This document shows, piece after piece, positions 26,655 through 36,642 of a stretch of DNA of 64,000 nucleotides (position 1 is its first letter; the number at the start of each line of letters is the position of its first letter). This DNA is from Lautropia sp. Its GTDB lineage: Bacteria; Pseudomonadota; Gammaproteobacteria; Burkholderiales; Burkholderiaceae_E. A model generated the notes under the pieces. The model searched no databases, had not been told where the DNA came from, and was given only the letters and a program-made list of their open reading frames with translations. The stretch is from positions 1 through 64,000 of the forward strand of contig JAUMZD010000013.1 in NCBI GenBank assembly GCA_030528325.1, in the 5' to 3' direction. Both the position numbers and the translations under genes were made by a program.

Positions 26655-27380
26655 TCAGCCCAGGAACCAGTGGACCAGCGGCGGCACGATCAGCGCGGTC
26701 AGCAGGCCGTTCAGGCCCATCGCCAGCGCGGCGAAGGCACCGGCGGTCTCTGAATACTGGAAGGCACGCGCAGTACCGATGCCGTGCGCCGTCAGTCCGA
26801 GCGTGAAGCCCCGAACCTGGTCATTCTCGATGCGCATCAGCCGGAAGACAAGCGGTGAGATCATGGCGCCGAAGACGCCGGTCATCTGGACGAAGGCCAT
26901 CGCGAGCGACGGAGAGCCCCCCAGTTTTTCACTGAGCCCCATCGCGATGGGGGCCGTGGCCGATTTCGGTGACAGGGCGAGCAGCGTGCCGGCGCTGGCA
27001 TCGGCGCTGCTGGCCAGCCACCAGGCGCTCAGCACGGCAGCCGTCCCCCCGATGACGAGGGATATGAGCAGTGGGCCGGCCAGTTTCATCAGCGGCCTGA
27101 TCTGGGCATAGAGCGGGATGGCGAGCGCCACCGTGACGGGCCCCAGCAGGAAATGGACGAACTGCGCCCCGCTGAAATAGCTGCGATAGTCGATGCCGGC
27201 CATCAGCAGCGTGCTGACGACGAGGATGACCGAGATCAGGACGGGATTCGTGAGCGGGTGGCCTTTGGCCCGCCGATGAACCCATAATGCTGCCTGATAG
27301 GCCAGCAGCGTCAGCAGCAGCCCCAGCAGCGGCGAGGTGGAGAGGTAGGCACGGATTTCCTCGAAGGATGTTTCCATCAT
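26655..27380 (-). CDS. lrgB: LrgB/CidB-family membrane protein
   Basis: A 241-residue multi-helix protein with the family motifs LSPKSATAPIAMG and GLTAHGIGTARA. LrgB works with the holin-like LrgA in controlling murein hydrolase activity or small-metabolite export; the exact role in Gram-negatives is unsettled. ATG 27380 overlaps the lrgA stop by 4 bp. Confidence 0.88.
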   Translation of the reverse strand: MMETSFEEIRAYLSTSPLLGLLLTLLAYQAALWVHRRAKGHPLTNPVLISVILVVSTLLMAGIDYRSYFSGAQFVHFLLGPVTVALAIPLYAQIRPLMKLAGPLLISLVIGGTAAVLSAWWLASSADASAGTLLALSPKSATAPIAMGLSEKLGGSPSLAMAFVQMTGVFGAMISPLVFRLMRIENDQVRGFTLGLTAHGIGTARAFQYSETAGAFAALAMGLNGLLTALIVPPLVHWFLG

Positions 27381-27823
27381 GATGCCTGTCCTCCTGCGCT
27401 GCCGATCGGTGAGGCAGCCACTTCCTGAGGGTTTCGGGTCGGGACGGGATCAGCCGTTCTGGCAGGTTGTCCGTCATCGTCCGGCGGACGCCGGTTGATC
27501 AGGTGCTGCATCAGGCCGGCGGTCAGCACGATGACGATCAGCGTGCCGAGGGTGGCGGCCAGCAGGATCGGCAGCCATTCGGTCCGGAGCGTGCCGAAAT
27601 GCAGCATCACGCCGGCGCCGGCCGGAATGAACAGCATCGACAGGTACTGAAGCAGCTTGCGGCTGGTCTCGCGCAGGTTTTCATCGGGGCCGCCTCGCAG
27701 CACCAGCGTGATGAACAGCAGTGCCATGCCGATGACGGGGCCGGGAATGGGCAGGCCGAACGCCTGGGAGATGAGCTCGCCGATGAGCTGATAGAGCAGC
27801 AGGATCGTGATGGCAGCCAGCAT
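27377..27823 (-). CDS. lrgA: LrgA/CidA holin-like protein
   Basis: A 148-residue protein with four predicted helices and the LrgA/CidA phrases LPIPGPVIGM and FIPAGAGVM. The C-terminal 40 residues are a polar, Pro-rich cytoplasmic tail. It is the first gene of the lrgAB pair. Confidence 0.88.
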   Translation of the reverse strand: MLAAITILLLYQLIGELISQAFGLPIPGPVIGMALLFITLVLRGGPDENLRETSRKLLQYLSMLFIPAGAGVMLHFGTLRTEWLPILLAATLGTLIVIVLTAGLMQHLINRRPPDDDGQPARTADPVPTRNPQEVAASPIGSAGGQAS

Positions 27824-27906
27824 GATGAATCGGTTTTCTTACGGAAAGGATACGGGAGCCGGTATTATCCGGCACGCGATGGAGGTGAAGATGTTGTGGA
27901 GTGTTG

Positions 27907-28347
27907 ATGCGTACCCCTGCTGACCGGATCCGTCATCTCGTGCTGTTCGAGCTGACGGCCCTCCTGATCCTGATTCCGATCGGGGTCTGGTTTTTCGATC
28001 TGGATCTGACGGAAATCGGCGTGCTCGGCATCTGCACGGCAGCGGTGGCCGCCGTCTGGAACTACGTCTACAACTACGGATTCGACCGGGTGCTGAAGAA
28101 GCTGACCGGCTCCGTCCACAAGCGCACGCGGGTACGGGTTCTGCACGCGATCCTCTTCGAGCTGGGGCTCGTGGTGATGCTCGTTCCCTTCATCGCCTGG
28201 TGGCTGGACATCAGCCTCTGGCAGGCGCTGATCGCCGATATCGGCCTCGTGGTCTTCTACGTGGTCTTCGCCTTCGTCTACAACCTGGCCTATGACCGGG
28301 TGTTTCCCATTCCGGAGGGAAAGCCGGTGGCGGTGGAGCGATCCTGA
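27907..28347 (+). CDS. PACE-family proton-coupled efflux protein
   Basis: A 146-residue membrane protein made of two bacterial transmembrane pair (BTP) domains, with the repeated pattern FELTALLILIP...WNYVYNYGFDR and FELGLVVMLVP...FAFVYNLAYDR. PACE pumps such as AceI export chlorhexidine and short-chain diamines. GGAG lies 5 bases before ATG 27907; an in-frame GTG six bases upstream is less likely. It is divergent from lrgAB. Confidence 0.92.
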   Translation: MRTPADRIRHLVLFELTALLILIPIGVWFFDLDLTEIGVLGICTAAVAAVWNYVYNYGFDRVLKKLTGSVHKRTRVRVLHAILFELGLVVMLVPFIAWWLDISLWQALIADIGLVVFYVVFAFVYNLAYDRVFPIPEGKPVAVERS

Positions 28348-28435
28348 TGGACACCGGCCGATCGATTGTGGCAGGGCATGAAGCACCCGTTCGTGCCCTT
28401 CAGATCCTGCCGCTGTCTCCAGCGCTTGATGGCGT

Positions 28436-29872
28436 TCAGACCTTCATGAACTTCAGCGGGTTCTCGCGCGGAAAATTCATGAGGTTCGGTAACACGTCGT
28501 ACAGGTCACTCTGTGACAGGCCAAACCAGGTACCGAGTGCTGCCGCGTACTGTTCAACCGAGTACTGGGGTACGAGGCGACCTTCGACATCATGGTCTGC
28601 ATCGACACCGAATGTGGGAAACCGGCCGTACAAGTTGCCTCCGTTGACGGCGCCTCCGTAAATGAAATGGTGGGAACCCCAGCCATGATCGGTTCCGCCA
28701 CCATTGCTGACCATGCTGCGCCCAAAGTCCGATGCCGTGAACAGGGTTACCTGGTTTTCGACGCCTAGTGATTTCATCTGGCGATCAAAGTAATCCAGCG
28801 CCTGATCCAGTTGGATCATCAGGCGATTGTGCATGTGAAGCTGATCGTCATGCGTGTCGAATCCACCGATGTTCAGAAAGAAAACCTGGCGTTTGAGTCC
28901 CAGATTGTTGCGGCTGGCGATCATCCGCGCAACCAGTCGCATCTGCGCCACGAGGGCATTCCTGTTGCCACCCGAATCGGGAATGGCAGGAACCGGAAGA
29001 AGACGACTGTCGTTCTCGGGGACGAGAGCCGCCTGCATACGCGTCTGGGCCTCCAGTGTGCGGCGGTACAGTTGTGCATGGGTCTGCGCCAGCAGGTTCG
29101 TATCGCGATCTAGTACCAGAAGTTTACGCACGGATTCGCTGATGCCAGCATCGGCCAGATTACCCAGCAGCTGGATTCCGATATCGCCTTCGACAGGCAG
29201 GCTGTAGGGGTTCAGGCGATGACCTGCAAGCCAGGCGGCAGGCGTATCGCCCGGAGAAATGGCACTGGCGAACATGGCTGATGCATTGTGAGTGCTGGCC
29301 AGGCGTTCGACCATCCTGCCTCCCCAGCCGATGGTGGCCCCCTCGGGCATGAACGTTTGCCAGGTGGACTGCTGGTCGTTGTGCGAGAAGAGGCGATTGG
29401 GTACCCGGGTCTGGCCGTAGCGATATTGCTCGGGCGTCGTGGGCTCGATCAACGGCCCGACGTTTGCAATGATGGCCAGCTTTTTCTGCTGGAACAGCGT
29501 CTGGGTTCTGGCGAGATTGGGATGAAGCCCCAGCTTGAGACCGTTGTTGTTGAAGCCACTGAGGTTGGCAGGATTGATGGGGCGCAATGCATGGCGTGAT
29601 GAACCTGGTGCATTGAGTGCAATGGTGCCGCCACGTACCTTCTGATAGTTTTGCCACGAATCACCGTTCGTGGCAACGACGGTGCTGGCCTGATCGTTCC
29701 CACCATGCATGAACAGGCAGACAAGTGCCTTGTAGTCGCTGTTGCCTGAGGATTGAGCTGCAGCGGCACCCATGCTGGCCAGATTCAGGGCGAAGGCAGC
29801 AGGGCCGCTGGCCGCCAGGCCAAGACCGGATTTCAACAGGTGACGACGATGGGGAGAGTGATTGTGTTTCAT
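28436..29872 (-). CDS. DUF1501-family exported protein
   Basis: A 478-residue protein. The N-terminus HRRHLLKSGLGLAASG looks like a Tat-type signal with twin arginines, ending near AAAAQS. The body has the DUF1501 phrases LFMHGGNDQASTVV, NIGGFDTHDDQ, DFGRSMVSNGGGTDHGWGSHH and DVLPNLM. DUF1501 proteins are alkaline-phosphatase-fold relatives of unknown substrate and regularly follow a DUF1800 gene, as here (4-bp overlap at 29869-29872). Confidence 0.88.
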   Translation of the reverse strand: MKHNHSPHRRHLLKSGLGLAASGPAAFALNLASMGAAAAQSSGNSDYKALVCLFMHGGNDQASTVVATNGDSWQNYQKVRGGTIALNAPGSSRHALRPINPANLSGFNNNGLKLGLHPNLARTQTLFQQKKLAIIANVGPLIEPTTPEQYRYGQTRVPNRLFSHNDQQSTWQTFMPEGATIGWGGRMVERLASTHNASAMFASAISPGDTPAAWLAGHRLNPYSLPVEGDIGIQLLGNLADAGISESVRKLLVLDRDTNLLAQTHAQLYRRTLEAQTRMQAALVPENDSRLLPVPAIPDSGGNRNALVAQMRLVARMIASRNNLGLKRQVFFLNIGGFDTHDDQLHMHNRLMIQLDQALDYFDRQMKSLGVENQVTLFTASDFGRSMVSNGGGTDHGWGSHHFIYGGAVNGGNLYGRFPTFGVDADHDVEGRLVPQYSVEQYAAALGTWFGLSQSDLYDVLPNLMNFPRENPLKFMKV

Positions 29873-31767
29873 TTCAGCACCAGATAATCAGTTGACATCA
29901 TGGCCATGTAGATGGCGACGCCCACCCGGCGGGCATTGGTTTCAGCCACCCGGCTCGGCATGTTGTAGGGGTATTTGATGCGTTTGATCGCGTCGATGAT
30001 CAGCGTTCGGGTGTCTGCCTGCATTTGACCGTTCATCAGCAGGGTATTGAGGTGATCAACCAGCTTTTCCGGCTGATTGGCCAGTGCCATTTCGGTGCTG
30101 TAGTCGGGGTGAATGTCCCGCCGTCTGACCACGCTGCCAGGCTGGGTCGGATTGGGAAAATTGCCCATCGGCCCGATACCGTAGGAGGTTTCCCAGAATG
30201 CACCCGTCGTGACACCCATATAATAGGCATAGCCGGCGATGCTGCTTTCCTGTGTGATCTGCATTTCAGGGGCAACCAGTCTTGCCTCGGCAATGGGCGT
30301 ATTGGGAGGGATGTATCCAGGACGGTAGAAGTTGAAAACAGACGGAGCTCGCATTGCTGTCTGATGGATCGATCGGGGATAGGAGTCGGTTCGACGCAAC
30401 CCCCAGCGCCCGGTATTCGAAACAGCCTTGAATGCGCGCATCCACTGGGTGACGCGAAGCAGTGGTTCACGAATTCGTCCGGCTTCCGGCCTTGCCGCGG
30501 CTTCGGCGGTGCGTGCTTCAGGATCGAGCAGAATGGCGCGAAGCACGGCTTTCATGTCGCCACGAACGCCGAGACCGTTGTTGTTGAACGTGGTTGCAAC
30601 CCGCTGCACATAGGCGGGAGAGGGGTTGCTGACGACCAGTCTCTGGATCAGCTGTTTACTGATGAAGGGGCCGACGTTCGGATGCTTGAACAGGGTGTCC
30701 AGCGCTATTTTCAGGTTGTCTTCAGGCAGAGCCAGTCCGCGGGGGATGGTGACGCCAAGGAAACGTTTTTCTTCGATCGAATGAAATTCGGGGTAGGAAA
30801 CCATCAGGCGAACATCCCGTCCCGGGTTTGTCCTGTCGTTGCAGCTTTCGTGCCACCCGGTGAAGCAGTAGGCCGAGCGGGTCGGGCCGCTCCAGCTCCA
30901 GCCGGTGAAGACGCGAGCCAGTCCCACGATGTCCTGATTGCTGTAGGTCGGGAGCGGTTTGCCCTTCATGTCGAGTCTGGGCGTGCCGTCGATGTTGAGC
31001 TCTTCCAGCCCGATGGTGAAAAGCTGCATGATTTCCCGCGCAAAATTCTCATCGGGTGCACGATACCGGACGCCTTCCTGCGTGTACTGCTCTTTCTCGT
31101 TGCGCAGATGGGAAAGATAGAGTCCCATCATGGGATGGCGCGTCACGTCTTCCAGAAGGTCACGGAAGTTCCCGAAGGCGTGCTTGGAAAGCACATCGTA
31201 GTAACTGGCCATGCCACGTGGGTAGAACCCTGGGGCACCGCTGGAAGAGATCACAAAGATCTGGGACAGGGCAAATGCCATCCGTTGCCGAAGCTGGTCG
31301 TCCTGCATGGTGGAAAACCACCAGACATTGTGAAGATCGTCCATCGAGGGCGAGGACTTCCTGTCCTGCCTGGTCCAGTGATCCAGGGTTTCCAGAAGTG
31401 ACACTCGAGGCTTTGCGAACTCTCGTTCGATCCACTCGTTGGCCAATTGGCCTTTGAGCGTTTTCAGATCCTTGGGGGTGGCGCCGTAACTGGCCTGTGC
31501 CAGAAAACGGGAAACGGCCGACTCGTTTTCCAGTCTCCATTGGGCCAGTTTTTGGGGCTTGGGTGCTGGATGTTCGCCGGGATTGCTTCCCTGGGTCCAG
31601 GAGGAGCTGCCGTCAGTGTTCTGGTTGACGATCTGTTGCCAGGTGCGGGCCAGGTCTTCTGCCTGTTCACTGCCACCGCAGGCGGACAGGGCCAGACCGA
31701 TGGCGGCTGCCAACAGGGCTTTTCGTTGCAGCGCAAGGGGGAAAAGTGAGCGGGATCGTGAAAACAT
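29869..31767 (-). CDS. DUF1800-family lipoprotein
   Basis: A 632-residue protein with a lipobox (ALSACGG), so it is probably membrane-anchored outside the cytoplasm. The body has typical DUF1800 phrases: RFLAQASYGATPKDL, WWFSTMQDDQLRQRMAFALSQIFV, NFAREIMQLFTIG and APSVFNFYRPGY. The function is unknown; it always pairs with DUF1501 in many Proteobacteria. Repeat copy C sits in its upstream region. It is likely the first gene of a two-gene operon. Confidence 0.88.
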   Translation of the reverse strand: MFSRSRSLFPLALQRKALLAAAIGLALSACGGSEQAEDLARTWQQIVNQNTDGSSSWTQGSNPGEHPAPKPQKLAQWRLENESAVSRFLAQASYGATPKDLKTLKGQLANEWIEREFAKPRVSLLETLDHWTRQDRKSSPSMDDLHNVWWFSTMQDDQLRQRMAFALSQIFVISSSGAPGFYPRGMASYYDVLSKHAFGNFRDLLEDVTRHPMMGLYLSHLRNEKEQYTQEGVRYRAPDENFAREIMQLFTIGLEELNIDGTPRLDMKGKPLPTYSNQDIVGLARVFTGWSWSGPTRSAYCFTGWHESCNDRTNPGRDVRLMVSYPEFHSIEEKRFLGVTIPRGLALPEDNLKIALDTLFKHPNVGPFISKQLIQRLVVSNPSPAYVQRVATTFNNNGLGVRGDMKAVLRAILLDPEARTAEAAARPEAGRIREPLLRVTQWMRAFKAVSNTGRWGLRRTDSYPRSIHQTAMRAPSVFNFYRPGYIPPNTPIAEARLVAPEMQITQESSIAGYAYYMGVTTGAFWETSYGIGPMGNFPNPTQPGSVVRRRDIHPDYSTEMALANQPEKLVDHLNTLLMNGQMQADTRTLIIDAIKRIKYPYNMPSRVAETNARRVGVAIYMAMMSTDYLVLK

Positions 31768-32305
31768 CGCTTGCTCGACAGGCTGATGGGTGAGGTGTAC
31801 AGCCTATCGGCAATCTGTTGCTTTTTCACACGGTGTCGATGGGTGGGCGCTGGGGAGGGCCCGCCGGCATTGCCGATGTGATTGCAGTGCTCGTGGTAGC
31901 CCAAGCTCTCAGGAGCTTGGGCGGCAGGAAAGTCGCGGGCTGCAAACCGGCCGCGCCGGCCCATTTTGCACCCGCTTCTTGCCCCATAGCTTGGGCTATG
32001 GGGCGGCGAATCGGGCACAAACTGTGCCCGGCGGGGCCGATTTTCGCCGTCGCGACTCCTACCGCCCAAGCTCCTGGCGGCCTGACGGCGGGTGCCCGGC
32101 TCGTGGCCTCGCATGCCGGCAGGCGTGCAACAGACCCGGTGCTGGTGCAACCGTTACCCCATGGTGTGTCAGGTGCCTGTCATGGGCTTGTCTGAGCCGG
32201 TACCCCTGAATGACATGAACCAGCCGGATGGCCGATTGCCAAGGAAGGGCGAGGGGTATATAAATGCCCAGAGATATCGATAGGGACGTTGAAAAAGGGG
32301 GCTTC
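31768..32305. other. Divergent intergenic region, 538 bp, holding repeat copy C
   Basis: It separates the DUF1800 operon from the Sel1 lipoprotein gene. About 31910-32077 is the best-preserved copy of the dispersed repeat. The rest shows no gene. Confidence 0.6.
31910..32077 (+). repeat. Dispersed palindromic repeat, copy C (full length, best preserved)
   Basis: About 168 bp. The left end CAGGAGCTTGGGCGGCAGGA is mirrored at the right end (CCTACCGCCCAAGCTCCTGG), giving terminal inverted repeats of about 24 bp. The core stem is GCCCCATAGC/GGCTATGGGGC. The bases just left of it (CCCAAGCTC) also mirror the left end. Confidence 0.92.
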
Positions 32306-32917
32306 ATGATGAACAAGCAAGTGTCGGCTGTGCTGGTGCTGGGCCTGATGGTGGGGGCCTGCGCCAGCTCGAACCCGAATCCGCTCAAGCCCAGGGAAAA
32401 GGTGAGTATCTGCACCGAGGATCATGGGTGCGGTGAATTCTCGCGTGATGAGCGCCTGGTGCAGGAGCAGGTCGATCCGGCCGAAGAGAGGAATCAGGCA
32501 CGCATCGAGGCGCTGTCGATGAAGGCCGAGCAGGATCCGAGGGCCGCCTTCGATCTGGGGCTGCGGTTCTTCCGGGGCGACGGGATCCGCCGCGATGCGT
32601 ATCAGTCGATGGTGTGGATGAAGTCGGCTGCCGAACGGGGCCATGTACCGGCCCAGCTGGCGCTGGGCCGCTTCTATCTGTCAGGGCTGGAAGAAATGGG
32701 GCCTGATCCGGCGGCTGCCGAATCGTGGCTGTCGGCGGCAGCCGGCCAGGGCAATGCCGAGGCGAAGAAACTGCTGGCCGAAGCCCGGAAGGCGAAGCAG
32801 GACGAGATTGCCTATCGTCGGTGGGTGGATGCCCATCGGTCGGTTTGGCTGGGTTACTGGTGGCATGGGTACAACTATCTGCTGTATTGGCGTGCGGGTG
32901 CGTGGTATTTCTATTGA
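32306..32917 (+). CDS. Sel1-repeat lipoprotein
   Basis: A 203-residue protein with a lipobox (MVGAC) and Sel1/TPR-like repeats at residues about 70-150: DPRAAFDLGLRFFRGDGI, YQSMVWMKSAAERGHVPAQLALGRFYLSG and AAESWLSAAAGQGNAEAKKLL. The C-terminus is aromatic (YWWHGYNYLLYW). Such proteins are usually adaptors for protein contacts in the envelope. AGGGGG lies 7 bases ahead of ATG 32306. The CsgG-like lipoprotein gene follows 29 bp downstream. Confidence 0.85.
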   Translation: MMNKQVSAVLVLGLMVGACASSNPNPLKPREKVSICTEDHGCGEFSRDERLVQEQVDPAEERNQARIEALSMKAEQDPRAAFDLGLRFFRGDGIRRDAYQSMVWMKSAAERGHVPAQLALGRFYLSGLEEMGPDPAAAESWLSAAAGQGNAEAKKLLAEARKAKQDEIAYRRWVDAHRSVWLGYWWHGYNYLLYWRAGAWYFY

Positions 32918-32946
32918 TGCACGAGAACCATTGAAGGAGTGGGTTG

Positions 32947-33780
32947 ATGTTGACGAAAAAATTCGTGGGTCAGGCAGCGGCGCTGGCTTCGGCTCTGGTG
33001 CTGGCGGGTTGCGGTTCGCTGGGCGCGGGGGGCGTTCTGAGCACGGGCAAGGATGCTTCGGCATCGAAAGGTGGCGCGGCGGGTAGCACCAGCGTGGAAG
33101 CCAATGCCGCGCTGGAGCGTTGCGATGCGCCGCTCGGGACGATCGCGATGGATGACGGCCGTGAGCAGGACTGGTACTACGCCTTCGGCGCCGCCACGAA
33201 GGTGACGACGATCGAGCCGCTGCTCCGGCTGGCGGTGCAGCAGTCCAACTGCTTCGTGATCACCTCGATCGGCAATACACGCACCGAGAGCAAGATTGCC
33301 CGCATCACCGACAAGCAGCGCAATTCAGGTGAGTTCCGCGCTGGCTCGAAGCAGCAGAAGGGCCAGCGTGTGGCGGCCGACTACCTGATGGAGCCGTCCA
33401 TCGTCATCGACAACGACACGACCGGCAAGGTGGTCGGTGGCATCGCGGGTTTCCTGCCAGGGGCGTTGGCCGGGCTGGCCGGTTCGCTCGAGTCGAAGGT
33501 GTCGGTCGTGACGCTGACGCTGTACGACATCCGATCGGGCGTTCAGATCGCCGTGTCGGAAGGCAATTCGACGGCCACGAACTACGGGGCGGCTATTGGT
33601 GCCTTCGGGGGCGTGGCTGCTGCCGGTCTGGGCGGCTTCTCGCGCACGCCGGAAGGCAAGGCCACGGTTGCAGCTTTCATGGATGCCTACAACAACATGG
33701 TGATTTCGCTGCGCAACTACAAGGCACAGACGGTCAAGGGCGGTCTGGGCCGCGGTGGCCGCCTGAAAGTGGCAGACTGA
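32947..33780 (+). CDS. CsgG-like lipoprotein
   Basis: A 277-residue lipoprotein (lipobox VLAGC). The central part, with LLRLAVQQSNCFVI, ADYLMEPSIVI and VVTLTLYDIRSG, resembles the CsgG/LpoB-type nucleotide-binding-like fold; residues about 155-178 and 210-230 are Gly/Ala-rich and could insert in a membrane. It may form a secretion pore like CsgG or a cofactor like LpoB; no curli genes are present, so neither can be asserted. AAGGAG lies 7 bases before ATG 32947. A strong terminator follows. Confidence 0.7.
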   Translation: MLTKKFVGQAAALASALVLAGCGSLGAGGVLSTGKDASASKGGAAGSTSVEANAALERCDAPLGTIAMDDGREQDWYYAFGAATKVTTIEPLLRLAVQQSNCFVITSIGNTRTESKIARITDKQRNSGEFRAGSKQQKGQRVAADYLMEPSIVIDNDTTGKVVGGIAGFLPGALAGLAGSLESKVSVVTLTLYDIRSGVQIAVSEGNSTATNYGAAIGAFGGVAAAGLGGFSRTPEGKATVAAFMDAYNNMVISLRNYKAQTVKGGLGRGGRLKVAD

Positions 33781-33873
33781 TTGGCTTGCTGCGCCGTCGA
33801 TGACGCCTGTTGCGTCGACGGCGCTTCATGCCTCGACAATACCCTCTTGGAGAGGCTTCAAGCTCAGACGACG

Positions 33874-33914
33874 AAGGCCGTGTGACTCACCTCGGTGAAG
33901 CCACACGGCCTTTT
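33874..33914. terminator. Bidirectional terminator between the CsgG-like gene and groEL
   Basis: AAGGCCGTGTG at 33874-33884 pairs with CACACGGCCTT at 33902-33912, with an inner TCACC/GGTGA stem, followed by TTTT on the plus strand. It separates the converging CsgG-like gene and groEL. A second hairpin (GCGCCGTCGA/TCGACGGCGC) is at about 33789-33822. Confidence 0.85.
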
Positions 33915-34016
33915 GTACTGCCCGGCTGGCACAGAATGAAACGCCGATGTTTCTTGCACACTCGGGGCAGGGCCGGCATGCAGGAGCATGGCCGGCCGCA
34001 GCCGGGCGGGCGGAGC

Positions 34017-35729
<1,713 letters not shown>

Positions 35730-35847
35730 TCAGTACCATGATGTCATCGAGGCCGGATGCCGTCTCGGTCGGGCATCGGCCGGGGAGACCGGCTGCGCCG
35801 GACAGGCCCGGTGTGTGGGCCTGCGGGCACCCGGGCGGCCCTGGTAT

Positions 35848-36135
35848 TTACTGGACGATCGCCATGATGTCTTCTTCGCGCATCACCAGCAGTTCCTCGC
35901 CGTCGACCTTGACGGTCTGGCCGGAGTACTTGCCGAAGAGCACCTTGTCGCCAACCTTCACGGCCAGCGGACGGGCCTTGCCGTCGTCACCGATCTTGCC
36001 ATCACCGACGGCCAGCACTTCGCCCTGATCAGGCTTTTCGGCTGCGTTCTCGGGCAGCACGATGCCGGAGGCAGTTTTACGCTCGTTGTCGAGGCGCTTG
36101 ATGATGACACGGTCATGCAAGGGGCGCAGTTTCAT
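35848..36135 (-). CDS. groES: 10-kDa co-chaperonin GroES
   Basis: A 95-residue lid protein of the GroEL complex: [14 protein letters not shown], the mobile loop with SGIVLPENA, and the closing [13 protein letters not shown]. It is the first gene of the groESL operon. The leader between the promoter (36431-36459) and the start is about 270 bases and contains a near-perfect palindrome at 36178-36200. Confidence 0.98.
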   Translation of the reverse strand: MKLRPLHDRVIIKRLDNERKTASGIVLPENAAEKPDQGEVLAVGDGKIGDDGKARPLAVKVGDKVLFGKYSGQTVKVDGEELLVMREEDIMAIVQ

Positions 36136-36177
36136 TCAGTTCACTCCTGAATCTTGGTTCTAGACGATGGGGGTTTT

Positions 36178-36200
36178 GCCGGTTCGGTGACCGAACCGGC
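36178..36200. repeat. 23-bp palindrome in the groESL leader
   Basis: GCCGGTTCGGT and ACCGAACCGGC flank a single central G, about 43 bp before the groES start. On the mRNA it would form a hairpin with almost no loop, so a protein-binding site in DNA is as likely as an RNA structure. Confidence 0.6.
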
Positions 36201-36404
36201 GCGGATGTGATCGAAGTTGAGGGCGTCATCCTAAAAAACAAGACATGACAGAAAAACTTTCTGACGGGCCGCATGGCATGCCCGGTGCACACGGCTGGTG
36301 AGCGACAGGGTGGGGGTGCCTGCGGTGTTGCCTGACGGATGCTTCCTCGGAAAGAGCAGGGCGAGTGTGGCGCCAGCCCCTGCCGCGGGCAGGGCGATGG
36401 CGCG

Positions 36405-36431
36405 TTAGCACTCGCCTCGGGAGAGTGCTAA
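36405..36431 (-). promoter_or_regulatory. CIRCE operator (HrcA site) of groESL
   Basis: TTAGCACTC at 36405-36413 and GAGTGCTAA at 36423-36431 match the CIRCE consensus arms exactly, with the required 9-base spacer. HrcA repressor binding here would shut groESL until heat shock. It overlaps the last base of the -10 element. Confidence 0.96.
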
Positions 36432-36459
36432 TAATAGACAGCCGAGGGGGGGGATGCAA
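36431..36459 (-). promoter_or_regulatory. Sigma-70-type promoter of groESL
   Basis: On the minus strand the -35 is TTGCAT (36454-36459) and the -10 TATTAT (36431-36436), separated by exactly 17 bases. Eight of the spacer bases are a C8 run (36446-36453). It runs directly into the CIRCE operator, the standard layout for HrcA-repressed promoters. Confidence 0.85.
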
Positions 36460-36642
36460 CCCGGGCACGGTGCCGGCCGCGATGGATGGCGGTTGCGGGG
36501 TGTGGCGCGGATGCCATCCGGCCCTGATACGGGCCGGCATTCATCGGCTGCTGGCGTTCGTCCGTCCTGCCTTGCCTGCAAGTGTTGTCACCAGACAGCA
36601 CCATCGCCTTCTGTTCAGTCTCGATATGGTTTAGGGCGTGCG

